The notes under the pieces are model-generated. The model ran no database searches, was not told the DNA's origin, and saw only the letters and a program-made list of their open reading frames with translations. The translations under genes and the position numbers were made by a program. A stretch of DNA of 64,000 bases from positions 1,488,001 to 1,552,000 of the forward strand of contig BSYQ01000005.1 of assembly GCA_030272585.1 (NCBI GenBank). Reading direction: 5' to 3'. Below, in pieces: positions 35,670 to 45,785 of the stretch. The stretch comes from Bryopsis sp. KO-2023 (Eukaryota > Chlorophyta > Ulvophyceae > Bryopsidales > Bryopsidaceae). Numbering within the stretch: position 1 is the stretch's first letter; every line of letters starts with the position of its first letter.

Positions 35670-36775
35670 TTTCCCAGTCCAGGATCCCAAAGTCGCGAAC
35701 CACACCCTTCAAGGACGTCACCATCGACCGACTTCACTGCCATTCCTTCGCCTTTCTTGCTCCTGTGAATCAATTCCTCGAACGCACCTCGATTCTCGTC
35801 AGAATGGACGTTAGGAAACATCCGTGGAATTTCAAGGAACCCATTCTCCCCAGTATTGCACTGCGCAAAACGGGCTTCGCTCTGTCTTTGGTTAAATTTC
35901 GATAGGTCGTCATCAGCTTCAGCAATGACCCTCTCAGCTGCACTGGTATCTTTTTTTTCGTGGGCATCGCCAGAACAGGGTATGGCATTGCACTTTTCCT
36001 CAGGAACATCGTTTAGCTCAACAGCGATCCTGTCCTTGGGCTCATCCTTTACCAAATGCTCCTTTAGCTCAACAACACAGCCAACCTCTTCCCTGTCGCT
36101 GTTGTCATTGTTGCCGTCCACAAGCTCGACTACGGAACTTCCATTTCCCCCCAAAACAACGCGCTGCTCAGAGAGTCCCACTGCACTTTGATTACCCCTC
36201 TTTTCCTCAGTATCTTCATCGTCAAACTCCGATACCATACTATCACCCTCAACCATTTCCTTCTTACTTTCAAGCATATTGTTGCCAACGCTATCAGTTT
36301 CAGCCGTTTGCTGGTGCTCTGTCGATTCGGCAGGTATGGTGTCGACAGGGTTTCCATGCTCCACAGGAAACACACTCGAGTCTGAGATCACCCTTTCCAT
36401 CTCGGTTATCTCTTTCTTTTCAGCACCATGCGATTGAATGTTGACAACCTCTGTTCCTGTTTCAGTCTCGTTCGGAATATAGCATATAATAGCCCGTGGA
36501 GCCATTGCTACATTTTGCCTCGCCTTCCGATCAATCACGCCCTTGATAAACTCAGCGAACAGGTCGTTAAGTTCTTGATTGGCAGCAAAGGCATCTGCTT
36601 CGGTTAGAATCAGTTCATCAGCATCGTCACAAGCATCGATATGCTCTTGGAAAAACTCCCCCCAACCATTCACTAGCTCTTCTAGCGAGCAATCCAACCG
36701 TTCGGCGGCTGAGCGCAATGCCTCAAAGATAATTGCTTCAATTTCTGATGCCTCGTCCATGCTGTCCTTGCTCAC

Positions 36776-37277
36776 GACTGAGTTGGAGCACTAGCCGAGC
36801 AATTGCACGTCCATAAGAGAGAGAGCGAATAATGGGTTGGAGAGGAGCGGTAGTGTCAGGGAGCTGTCGACAATACGTCGAAAAACAAAGCAATTCCAAA
36901 TCAATGCACTGCCTGCCCACAATGCAAATAAAAACACCGGTCCAAATTGCCGGTCTGTCCGGTTTAACACTTCAAAACCTTTTTTGACCCAGCTTCTCTT
37001 TCCGTTCGAAAAACGCTAGCTGCGCGTCACTGGTCGATAATATTTTTCACAGAGATCAATTCAATCAAGCCCGTTTTCCCAGCACAGCGTGGTGCGAAAG
37101 CTTTTCCTCGAAGGTATCGAAGACGAAGTCCGCCGACGGTTTGCTGCTTGACCACGTCGTTGTGGCGTCGGCCAAAGATATCACAAGGTAGTCAAAAAAT
37201 AGAAGAATCGGAGATCAATATTCAATTCAAAAGGCCGTCAGAGCAAAGCAACTCTGCTTCCCTTCTTGGCCACCAAC
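36776..37277 (-). other. Leader region of the outer element
   Basis: Untranslated stretch between the 5' LTR and the long ORF. No coding sequence. It contains a few CCGGTC/CCGG motifs near 36930-36965, similar to those in the palindromic element. Confidence 0.5.
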
Positions 37278-37441
37278 TGAATGATAAGACTGTATCAAAA
37301 TCTTACAAAAACCTGTTTGCTTGCCCACAACTAATACTTCCCAATCCAGCCTGACAGTAACCAAACTCTAACTGTCATCCTTCCTGACTTCGCACAATCC
37401 TAACCCTCCCAACTAAGTCATACAGTCACTTCTCTCCTACA
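37278..37441 (-). repeat. 5' LTR of the outer element (intact, empty site of the hAT-like insertion)
   Basis: 164 bp, TG...CA ends. It matches the flanks of the palindromic element base for base at the junctions. It ends 177 bp before the transporter ATG, in antisense orientation to that gene. Confidence 0.92.
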
Positions 37442-37618
37442 TTATTCGAACATCGGCACCCTGAAAAATAGTAATTGGATTACAAACTGATCTACATTTT
37501 TATCAACGGTGCAGAAATCCCTCGAATTTTGTAGCAAAGGGCTGCGCAGAATATAGCAACAACACGATTAGAAATCTCGTGACCTCTCGACAGAGGGTGC
37601 TCCGACTGATCCCGCGAA

Positions 37619-38650
37619 ATGGTTGGGGTGGGGGGGCCTCCCTCGACCACGGGCGGCGTTGTCTTCAAAGGCATCGTGTCAACGGCGGGGTGGATGGCGG
37701 TGTCTTCCGCTTTGATTTTGTGCAGCAAACGAGCCTTTGACGACGGGTTCAGATTCCCAGCGACGCTGACAGCCATCAACCAACTGGCGTGCGTGGCGGG
37801 AGGGCTAGCGCTGGGAAAATTCGGAGTATTGCCCCTCAGGGAGCCACCGCCTCTGAAATACATCGCGTCGAGGATTTTCCCGCTAGCCCTAACCAACGCT
37901 ATAACGATGGTTACTGGAAACGGGGCGTATTTACACCTTTCCGTGTCTTTCATTCAAATGCTGAAGGCGTTCACTCCAGCAGTAACAATGGTGGTTTCCG
38001 TCTTGATGGGGCTCGAAAAGACGTCATTCATGTTGGTGACGTCTATGGGGCTGGTGGCGGCGGGCGGCGTGGGTGCCACTCTCATAGAATCGGGCACCCC
38101 ATCCTTTCACATGGAAGGCTTTTTGTTGTTCTTGGCATCTTCGATTGCTGAGGCAGTGAGGGTGGATATTGCTCAAATCCTGTTGGGGTCGAATCGATTG
38201 AATGTGGGGGAGGTTCTGGTTTACCAAGGGCTTCCTGGAGCAGTTATGCTGGCAAGCTTTGCGTTGTTTACGGAAGCCAACGGACTTCGCAACGGGGGGA
38301 TGGCTCTGGTCGCTGCGAAACCCTTGTTTTATGGGGTGACTTTTTCGATGAGTTTCCTGGTTCAGCTCTTTGCGTTTCTGGCAATAAAATATACCTCTTC
38401 TTTGACGCTGAAAGTGGGGTCTTGCTTCAAGAATTCGGCGTTGATTTGGTGGGGGGCGAAAGGAGGGGAGCATGTGACTCTGGGGCAAGTGTTGAGTTAT
38501 CTGGTTTCACTTTTAGGATTTTTTCTCTATGCGGGTGCCAGAAGAATAAAAAATTCGAAGAGCCCCCCTGAGGGAAAAACTGGCGTCAAAGATTCCGGTG
38601 TAGAAATTGAGGGAGGGAAAAAACAAAAACAGGATGACAAACATGACTAA
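37619..38650 (+). CDS. Drug/metabolite transporter superfamily protein (triose-phosphate / nucleotide-sugar transporter type)
   Basis: Intronless, 343 aa, unlike most genes in the window. About ten hydrophobic segments run through the protein. The N-terminal half has an AINQLACVAGG stretch and then LSVSFIQMLKAFTPA, the segment typical of triose-phosphate transporter (TPT) and related nucleotide-sugar carriers (SVSFIQxLKAxxP). The second half has TSSLTLKVGSCFKN, matching the conserved region before the last helices of that family. The C-terminus is a charged Lys/Asp tail (GGKKQKQDD). No clear plastid transit peptide is seen, so Golgi/ER or plastid location is open. The substrate (phosphorylated sugar, nucleotide sugar or other) cannot be read. 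A retrotransposon LTR lies just upstream. Confidence 0.87.
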   Translation: MVGVGGPPSTTGGVVFKGIVSTAGWMAVSSALILCSKRAFDDGFRFPATLTAINQLACVAGGLALGKFGVLPLREPPPLKYIASRIFPLALTNAITMVTGNGAYLHLSVSFIQMLKAFTPAVTMVVSVLMGLEKTSFMLVTSMGLVAAGGVGATLIESGTPSFHMEGFLLFLASSIAEAVRVDIAQILLGSNRLNVGEVLVYQGLPGAVMLASFALFTEANGLRNGGMALVAAKPLFYGVTFSMSFLVQLFAFLAIKYTSSLTLKVGSCFKNSALIWWGAKGGEHVTLGQVLSYLVSLLGFFLYAGARRIKNSKSPPEGKTGVKDSGVEIEGGKKQKQDDKHD

Positions 38651-39911
38651 TCAAAAATATGACTAATCAGAATTTGGTTGTGATACTCATGGGTGGGCTT
38701 TTAGGGAGGGGGGGGGGGGTCCCCAATCTTTAATTGCCTGCTGATCTTTCATTCAATTTTTTTGGAGGCTCCATGTCTGACTATTTTTGCCAAGGTGCTG
38801 TAGGTCGAGGCTTATTTTTCGAAGTGTTGATTTTTAGGGTTGGGTTACTTAACAAGGGTTTTTGCCGTCGAAAATTTTCAACTTCAAAAAGAGAGAAAAA
38901 GAAATAATTGCATTCTTTTGCCATAGAAGCATCGATGGGGGGGTTTGTGACATTTTTTTTTTCCCTTTTTGTTGGGGATGTAGTTGAGGTGTTGAATAGA
39001 CTTGTAAAGAAAACACGAACCATCAAATTTTTTGCTTCAGACATCATATCAGTTTGTCACTTTGCAGGCTTAAAAAAAAATTCAGTGGGTTTTGCCTGCA
39101 TTTGTTGGGCTAATCCAAGATGCTTGGCTGGCTTTAAGATAGAATAAGGATAATACCCCAAGAGAAGAAAAAAAATGTAGTGAAATGACTGACATCCATC
39201 CATACATCCATGTCAGACCCTAGTGTTCTTGATTTTGATGATTGGCTGAAACACACCATATATATATCATATATGTATATTATGGATCTGTTGAAGTCAC
39301 ACTTTTACAGCAAAAAATACGACCCCTGTTCCAACCAGAGCCCCTTGAAACACCGCAACCAAAAGTCTCAACTGTACAAACTGCACAAGAACTATCCAAC
39401 TGACTTAGTCCTTTTCACAATTGGGTATTCAGGGACGAATGGATATTATTGCTATGTCGATTGTAAATGTTTTTTCAAGCAACATATCAGTGTTTCTGTT
39501 CGTTGGCAAAGATTGTATACTATGAATCGGAATCTCAAAAAGAATAGCTGCTGAAGTGAATTTCAATAAGCCATGTATAGCTGAAAACATCGCCAGTGGC
39601 GATTCGCCACCCAAAGTTGAGGAACCTAATGAACAATCGTTTCAATGTGTCGTCCTGGGGTCTCCAAAAGTCTCCCCAGGTGAAAAACTTTTACATTTAC
39701 TTTGATTTTTGGATCACAAATCATTGCAAACGAGAAGGAAAAGATGCCTTTTTTTTCCCATGTCGTTCTCGCAAAATTATTGTTTCAGTGAGGTGGTTCT
39801 GCTGAACCCTGAAATTCAGCCAAGGGCACTCCCCTGAAAGTGGCGGAAAAATTCAGGTCAGAGGGTGAGGTTATTCAGCGATTCGTCACTTAGTGGTGCA
39901 ACGACATTCCT
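38651..39911. other. Transporter 3' flank, AT-rich intergenic
   Basis: No supported gene. Open frames are short and of low-complexity composition. Confidence 0.5.
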
Positions 39912-40329
39912 TTAAACTAGGCCATCCACCAGTTCGTCTGGCTTGCCAGGTTGTGCTTTACTTTATTCTTTCAGTACATTTCAATAGCATGTCCAGTGGA
40001 CTTCCCACTCCTTGCACTTTTACTGCTCAAGAAAATTACAAAGTCCCAATCCTGTCCACTGCAAATCCCACTTCATTTCTGAGCTACTCTGAAAAACCCC
40101 TCGTTCCTAAACTGGTATCACCACGCCTTAGCACCTCTTTTTTCTCCAAGAACTCTTTCCTTCCTTCTACTCTCACCCGGGAGGGAGGGCCGGGTGTTGA
40201 AAACGACAAGGCTCTTGTCGAAAAAAAGACTAACTCCTCTTGGTTCCAGAACTGGTTTTGTTTCCTGCAATTCACAACAGCTTACTCAGCCTCCCTCATC
40301 TGGCTCATCAGCCTCCTTTAACCTGTCTG

Positions 40330-40350
40330 AACATCCATTACATGGATGTT
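40330..40350 (+). promoter_or_regulatory. Perfect 9-bp inverted repeat in each 450-bp unit
   Basis: AACATCCAT and its reverse complement ATGGATGTT are separated by TAC. The same palindrome recurs at 40780-40800 and 42921-42941, the last one about 60 bp before the SDR 3 ATG. It could be a dimeric factor site or a hairpin; the role is inferred. Confidence 0.5.
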
Positions 40351-41154
40351 CCAGACGACACTTAAACTAGGCCATCCACCAGTTCGTCTGGCTTGCCAGG
40401 TTGTGCTTTACTTTATTCTTTCAGTACATTTCAATAGCATGTCCAGTGGACTTCCCACTCCTTGCACTTTTACTGCTCAAGAAAATTACAAAGTCCCAAT
40501 CCTGTCCACTGCAAATCCCACTTCATTTCTGAGCTACTCTGAAAAACCCCTCGTTCCTAAACTGGTATCACCACGCCTTAGCACCTCTTTTTTCTCCAAG
40601 AACTCTTTCCTTCCTTCTACTCTCACCCGGGAGGGAGGGCCGGGTGTTGAAAACGACAAGGCTCTTGTCGAAAAAAAGACTAACTCCTCTTGGTTCCAGA
40701 ACTGGTTTTGTTTCCTGCAATTCACAACAGCTTACTCAGCCTCCCTCATCTGGCTCATCAGCCTCCTTTAACCTGTCTGAACATCCATTACATGGATGTT
40801 CCAGACGACACTTAAACTAGGCCATCCACCAGTTCGTCTGGCTTGCCAGGTTGTGCTTTACTTTATTCTTTCAGTACATTTCAATAGCATGTCCAGTGGA
40901 CTTCCCACTCCTTGCACTTTTACTGCTCAAGAAAATTACAAAGTCCCAATCCTGTCCACTGCAAATCCCACTTCATTTCTGAGCTACTCTGAAAAACCCC
41001 TCGTTCCTAAACTGGTATCACCACGCCTTAGCACCTCTTTTTTCTCCAAGAACTCTTTCCTTCCTTCTACTCTCACCCGTCCAGCATGCTAGGAGATGCT
41101 TTTAGGAGGTTGTAGCGTGGAGGGGAGTGTTCAAGAAGGAGGTGCAGGGCGAAA

Positions 41155-41530
41155 TTAGGTGCTGCCCAGGACGCGGGCGACTTCGCGCGTGTGGTCCCAT
41201 ACGTGGGAGTCGCTTGGGAGGAGATAACGAAACACGGCGTCCGAACGCCAGCGGCCGTGTTCCTGGATGTAGCAACGGAATTTGTTTGGAAGCCATAAGC
41301 GTCGCCCCCCCTTTTCGTAAACTGTGGGTGGAAAACGAACTGGCTGAGGACCCAAAACAGAAACGCGCAGACTCGTCCAACCGCTGACGAAACACGCGCG
41401 GTGTGATGGCCGTGTCCAGTCGTGTCGCCATGGGAAATAATAATGACGACTTGTTCGTCGACCAAATCTCCCTCAACAGCCTATCGGGGCATACCCCTGC
41501 GCAGGACGTGGGAAGGCGACTGATCTTCAC
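41155..41530 (-). pseudogene. Tyrosine recombinase C-terminal domain, frameshifted
   Basis: One frame gives FSTHSLRKGGATLMA. The next frame, starting within the same stretch (about 41290), gives IQEHGRWRSDAVFRYL. Together these are the R...HGRW...Y motif series of tyrosine recombinases of DIRS/Ngaro/Crypton type, with the right spacing after a single one-base frame change. Only the C-terminal half of the domain is present. Confidence 0.7.
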
Positions 41531-41970
41531 CCATGCGCCGGGTTAGGTACGGCGGTGACTCGGGACATCACCAGCGAACGGGCAGCATCCTTGCCCTCGA
41601 CTCCTTTAGCTTTCTCACGGTCCTCCTTAGTTAAGCCTTGAGGTAAGGCGACCACGGTTGCATTCTTCAGGTTCGCGGAGTGGGACTGGAGTAGTATCTC
41701 GCGGGCGAGAGTGACGCTTCCCAGAAGCACCTCCTTGTCAAAGCCCTCGTCGTTCTGCGCCCCTTGCATCGCACGGTCGAGTTCCACCAAGATGGCCGCC
41801 CCTGGACCGAAATACATCGAGCCTAGCAGAGGGAGGAGGGAATCCGTGGCTTGGGACTTAGCGAGGCTGGTCAGGCGGTCGGACAAAGAAGCTTGCCCCG
41901 CGGCTATGGACTCGACGGCAGAAAGCAATCTGTCGAGCCGAGCGTCTTGATCTCCGTGACTGTCCCCCAT
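41527..41970 (-). CDS. 147-aa ORF upstream of the recombinase remnant
   Basis: Starts MGDSHGDQDARLDRLLSAVE. It has a helical N-terminal part (heptad-like) and a second half with LARE and LTKEDREKAKG. It ends exactly where the recombinase frame opens (four-base overlap). It may be the gag-like protein of the same element. No domain is recognised. Confidence 0.45.
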   Translation of the reverse strand: MGDSHGDQDARLDRLLSAVESIAAGQASLSDRLTSLAKSQATDSLLPLLGSMYFGPGAAILVELDRAMQGAQNDEGFDKEVLLGSVTLAREILLQSHSANLKNATVVALPQGLTKEDREKAKGVEGKDAARSLVMSRVTAVPNPAHG

Positions 41971-42999
41971 GGTGTGCGGACTGGTTGGGGGCGCGAGAGC
42001 GAAGGACTTGAAGTAAGGCCAGTAAGAAGTGAGGGGTTACTGTTCGACGAAGTCAACGCTGCAGTGCAACGCTACACGGCGGACGTCACGCGGCCTGCTG
42101 GTGCGCGACGATGAGTGGAAGGCGTCGAGTCGTCGAGACGTCGAGGTGCGCCTGTAAGGAAAGGGTCGCCCAAAACGGCGGGACGGAAAAAACCACGTGC
42201 CAATCTGTGCCTGGGCTCTGGCACCAGAGTGGTGGCGGTGGGCGGAGAGGCGCTACCCGGGCAGGGGGTTTGTGTGAGAGCGCGTTGTGACTAACTCCGA
42301 TAGGGAGGATCGGTGTAATCGGGAACAGGTGGCGGGGGCCGACACTGTGGTGTATGAGGGTGTGTTGAAAACAAAGAAGGCGTCACCCTCGAGGGGTGAG
42401 AACGCCGCGACTGAATCCCCTGTGGGGGACCGTGGTAACCGCACAATGGGGTGTACGAGTCTCAAGCCACGAGGGCTGTGTTGAGGACTCGGCGACTAAA
42501 TCCCTGCTTAAGGAACCGTGGTAGTCGCACTGACGGGGAACGACGGCGATCGCAAGGGCACGGGGCACGATGGACTGGCAGGGCGGGACCGGCTGCGACG
42601 CTCGAGCGGAGTTGGAGGGCCGGGATGGAGCGACCAATCGTGGAGTGGGCGGGCGACGGGAATGGGGACGAGGACGGTCGGCTACGGCTACGGCTACGGC
42701 TACGGAAAGATCCCCAAAAAAACCTCGAGCGAGGTGCTGGGGAAGGAAGGAAAATAGAGGTGAACCCCAATCGTCAGCAACTGAGAGTTGAAAACGACAA
42801 GGCTCTTGTCGAAAAAAAGACTAACTCCTCTTGGTTCCAGAACTGGTTTTGTTTCCTGCAATTCACAACAGCTTACTCAGCCTCCCTCATCTGGCTCATC
42901 AGCCTCCTTTAACCTGTCTGAACATCCATTACATGGATGTTCCAGACGACACCTTCTTCTTGACCTGTCATCCTTTTCTGAACACGAGTGTTTACCACC

Positions 43000-44149
43000 A
43001 TGGACGCCAGCAAGGATATTAGCGGGAGAGTTGCGATCGTCACTGGCGGGACGTCGGGGCTCGGGCTGGGGATATGTATCAAGTTCGCTAAGCTGGGCTG
43101 CAAAGTGGCCTTCACCGGAAGATCCCAAGAAAAAGGCGACAAAGCCAAAGGAGAAATCATCGAGGGAGCGGGGTGCCCACCGGAAAACTTGCTGTTCATC
43201 TGTGCAGACGTCGCGGAAGAAAACAACGCGAAAGTGATGGTGGAAACGACCGTTTCGGAATTCGGGAAACTGGACTTTCTGATCAACAACGCTGGGGTCA
43301 CCGGCAAGCCTGCCACGCTCGTGGAGTCGACTGCGGAGGACTTTGCCCGTGTTATGCAGGTTCGAAGAATGAAAAAGGCCAGCGAGACGGGGAAACGACC
43401 TGGCTTCCTTTTTTTTTTTCGCGGCTGATTCCGTTCTCTGGAGCGCAGATTGGTAGCGGTTTGTCGATTTTGAAGCATATCTGAGTATCCTGTGTGTTGC
43501 GGTGGAAAACGAATGAAAAACGTTTTGATTTTTTGTGTGTGAATGTGTTTTCTCAGTACGTGAACCCCAAATCGTGATTTTTTAAATCGTTTAAAAATGT
43601 GATTTTTTCTTCCTTTTTTTTTGGGGGGGGGGGGGGGGGAGTTACAGAAGCTGTCGGTGCAGTCCTGGTGCAAACTGAAGGACCACATATACAAATGACT
43701 GATCTGTTTTTTTTTTTTTCCCACAGATCAACGTTTTGGGCATGTTCTTCTGTATGAAATACGGCATCGCCCAACTGCAGTCCCAGCCGAAATTGGAGAA
43801 GGGTTGTTACGCAGTGGTGAACATATCCAGCGTTGCTGGCATGATACCTTTCCCCTCCCAGGCTGCATATTGTGCATCCAAGCACGCGGTGATCGGACTC
43901 ACCCGAACCGCTGCGAAAGAAGTCGCCAAGGATAATATCAAAGTGAACTCTGTCTGTCCTGGGCTCATTCAGACATCCGTGTCTGACGAGGTCTTTTCGA
44001 AAGAGGCCCTCGAACAAGTTTTCCAGATGCAAGCTATCGGACGATTGGGTCAACCGGAGGAAATCGCTGATGCTGTGTTCGTTGCATGTACCTCCCCTTT
44101 CATGATGGGGCATTCTTTCGTCGTGGACGGCGGATGGACGTGCTATTGA
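43000..44149 (+). CDS. Classical short-chain dehydrogenase/reductase (SDR copy 3)
   Basis: Exons 43000-43359 and 43727-44149, phase 0, 260 aa. Exon 1 is 360 nt, as in the other two SDR genes, and the intron interrupts the same codon position (after residue 120). Motifs: TGGTSGLG, FTGRS, NNAG, NISS and YCASK, ending DGGWTCY. The sequence is clearly more distant from copies 1 and 2 than these are from each other. The intron contains a T9-G17 composite tract. The 450-bp tandem array reaches to 47 bp before the ATG, so the promoter is probably part of the repeated unit. Confidence 0.9.
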
Positions 44150-45785
44150 GTGCCTCCATTAATTCATCTGCGTTTTTTGTTTCTTTACTTGGTTTCCTGA
44201 TCTGGGATTTGATGAGGTCAAAGAATCTGAGGCAGTGGAAATTGAGCTATCGAATCGTTATTCAGTTTGAGCAGTCGGTGCTTCCGACAAAGATTTTGTT
44301 ATTTCCCTTTTTGACATGTGAACATTTGGTATAGTTTTTTTTTCCCTATCATTTTTGTTGTATCGATTCTGAGAGCACGTCGAGCAAAATGCGAATTTTC
44401 GTAGCTTCCTTGACTGCTGGAACAAAGCTTAAATCTTGGGCAGCAGGTATGTTGCCAATTGTAATTGTAAACTTTTTTTCGGAGTATTCTATCCCTCCAC
44501 AGACACTGGTTTGTTCGACTTTGTGTAGACCCCCACAATAACGAAGGTATCGTCCAAAAAGTGTGCACAGTTCTGGCCAAAGGATCAAATGTGATTTCTA
44601 GATCAAATTAGCTATCTGCTATGCAAGAATAAATTTTCGCCGAATTCTGTTCAGCCGTCTTTTGTTTTCGCCAAAGTTGAGGTGTTGGATCCGAATATAC
44701 ACAAGTTCGGGTAGGCAGTATGGCGGCGGTCTGTGGGGCGAGGTATGAAATTCATACTATGAATTCGTGAGGTTTCAACCCTGCATCGGAGCTGGACCTG
44801 TAGTGTATTTCCAACGTTGGTGTTGAGTTGGGAAACTTGACATGTCTCAACTCGCCAAAAATTGCGTCAGACAGGAGGAACACGTGATTTCATTTTCAAA
44901 AAGCCACAAGATATGATGCAGTCCATGAGAGCGCCTTCACAAAAAAAAACTATCACCACTACAAAAAATTAATTGACACTTACCACTTGGTCAACAACTA
45001 ACCAAATCCATCCAAAAATGATTCTTTTTTCCTTTTCCTGCCAACCGAACAAACCCACTCAAGATTGACTCTGTATTCTTTTTGTTTTTTTCCGACTGGA
45101 AACCTTGGGGAAATTTTTTTACATCCCCAAAGTTCAACCAGCAGCATCCAACCAAATCCACGCATGCGTGCATGCACTTTTTTCACTGAAAACCCCCATA
45201 GATATCATCGAAATCCAATTTTGTGTTCTTGAACACATATACTAACACACCTACCCCAGAATGTCCCCCTATGTTCAATTTTTATGCCTACCACCACCCC
45301 TTCTTCAAATTTCTAATCGTTCAAGGGCTCGATATCGGTTAATTCATAATTTTTCTTTTTTTTAAATCAGGCTCTCTATAATCATCAAAAATCATGCACC
45401 ATCCCCCCCAATAAAATAAAATCGACTGCCACTTGTACCTACTACTTTTTTTCAACCACCCTTCAGTTTTTCTGTTTCTTTTCTGATTTCCCTGTTCCAA
45501 ACACGCAAAAAAAAGCATACAAAAAAATTGACACCAAATTCAGCAGCAATTTCTATGCTAAGAGTTTTTTGTTTTTTTTTTTCATTTTTGAAAATGTGCT
45601 TCTATGTTTGTCATCGTTCCGCTCCATTTTTTCCTATTTTCCCTGTTCAATTTTCTGTTCCAGTGTTTCTTGTTTTGCTTTGTTTTTCCCCTTGGTTGAT
45701 CGTTTCTTCTCTTTGAGTCCGATTATTTGTGGGTTTCTTTTTTCCTTTTTTTTTTGGGGGGGGGGGGGACTGTACATACAGTGAT
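44150..45785. other. Intergenic, with a possible unidentified minus-strand exon
   Basis: On the minus strand 44349-44588 encodes a protein-like stretch (KKFTITIGNIPAAQDLSF, ending SIQQK), and about 44756-44860 another (LEIHYRSSSDAGLKPHEFI followed by a GTATGA donor). They may be exons of one unknown gene. Phases could not be joined with confidence. Confidence 0.3.

Larger units (their letters stand above)
28825..36775 (-). pseudogene. Long acidic ORF of the outer element, interrupted by the chromovirus
   Basis: The two parts are 36775-35670 and 29122-28825, separated by the inner retrotransposon and one copy of its TTTCC duplication. Together they make 1404 nt, an exact multiple of three with no internal stop, so the ORF (467 aa) was intact when the inner element landed. 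The sequence is rich in Glu, Asp and Ser, with an N-terminal part predicted helical (EAIIFEALRSAAERL) and a long disordered middle. No CCHC knuckle, protease or polymerase motif is seen. It may be a gag-like protein or an unrelated captured gene; I do not recognise it. Confidence 0.6.
26862..37441 (-). mobile_element. Outer LTR retrotransposon carrying two nested insertions
   Basis: Direct repeats 26862-28338 and 37278-37441 begin TGAATGATAAG and end CTCCTACA. They are the same 164-bp LTR once the 1305-bp insertion and its 8-bp duplication are taken out of the left one. The target duplication TTATT flanks the element (26857-26861 and 37442-37446). On the minus strand a purine tract (GTGGGGGAGG) precedes the 3' LTR, and TGGTGGCCAAG lies 2 nt inside the 5' LTR as a possible primer-binding site. 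Without insertions the internal part is 2392 bp and the whole element about 2720 bp, far too short for a full pol gene, so it is non-autonomous. It holds one long acidic ORF and a short integrase-tail-like ORF. Confidence 0.88.
41080..42786 (-). mobile_element. Fragment of a tyrosine-recombinase mobile element (DIRS/Crypton-like)
   Basis: A 1.7-kb GC-rich insert inside the third 450-bp copy. On the minus strand it carries a 147-aa ORF followed directly by a broken tyrosine-recombinase end. No terminal inverted repeats or target duplication were found. Near 42681-42707 there is a GGCTAC hexamer array. Two diverged copies of a CGACTRAATCCC...CCGTGGTARYCGCAC block lie at about 42408-42530. The reverse transcriptase expected in a DIRS element is absent. 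Confidence 0.6.
39912..42952 (+). repeat. 450-bp unit in three tandem copies, the third split by an insert
   Basis: Copies start at 39912, 40362 and 40812, period exactly 450. The first two look identical. The third stops at 41079 and resumes at 42787-42952, with 16 bp lost and 1707 bp gained between. The unit has a 110-aa open frame in each copy, without recognisable domain. The array ends 47 bp before the SDR 3 start codon. Confidence 0.95.

Noticed and set aside
36930-36966. A second copy of the palindromic element in the outer leader
   Set aside because: Only a few CCGGTC motifs are shared; no ends or duplication are present.
39893-41092. 142-aa protein encoded by the 450-bp repeats
   Set aside because: The frame is repeated only because the DNA is repeated. 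It has no domain, no splice logic and unremarkable composition.
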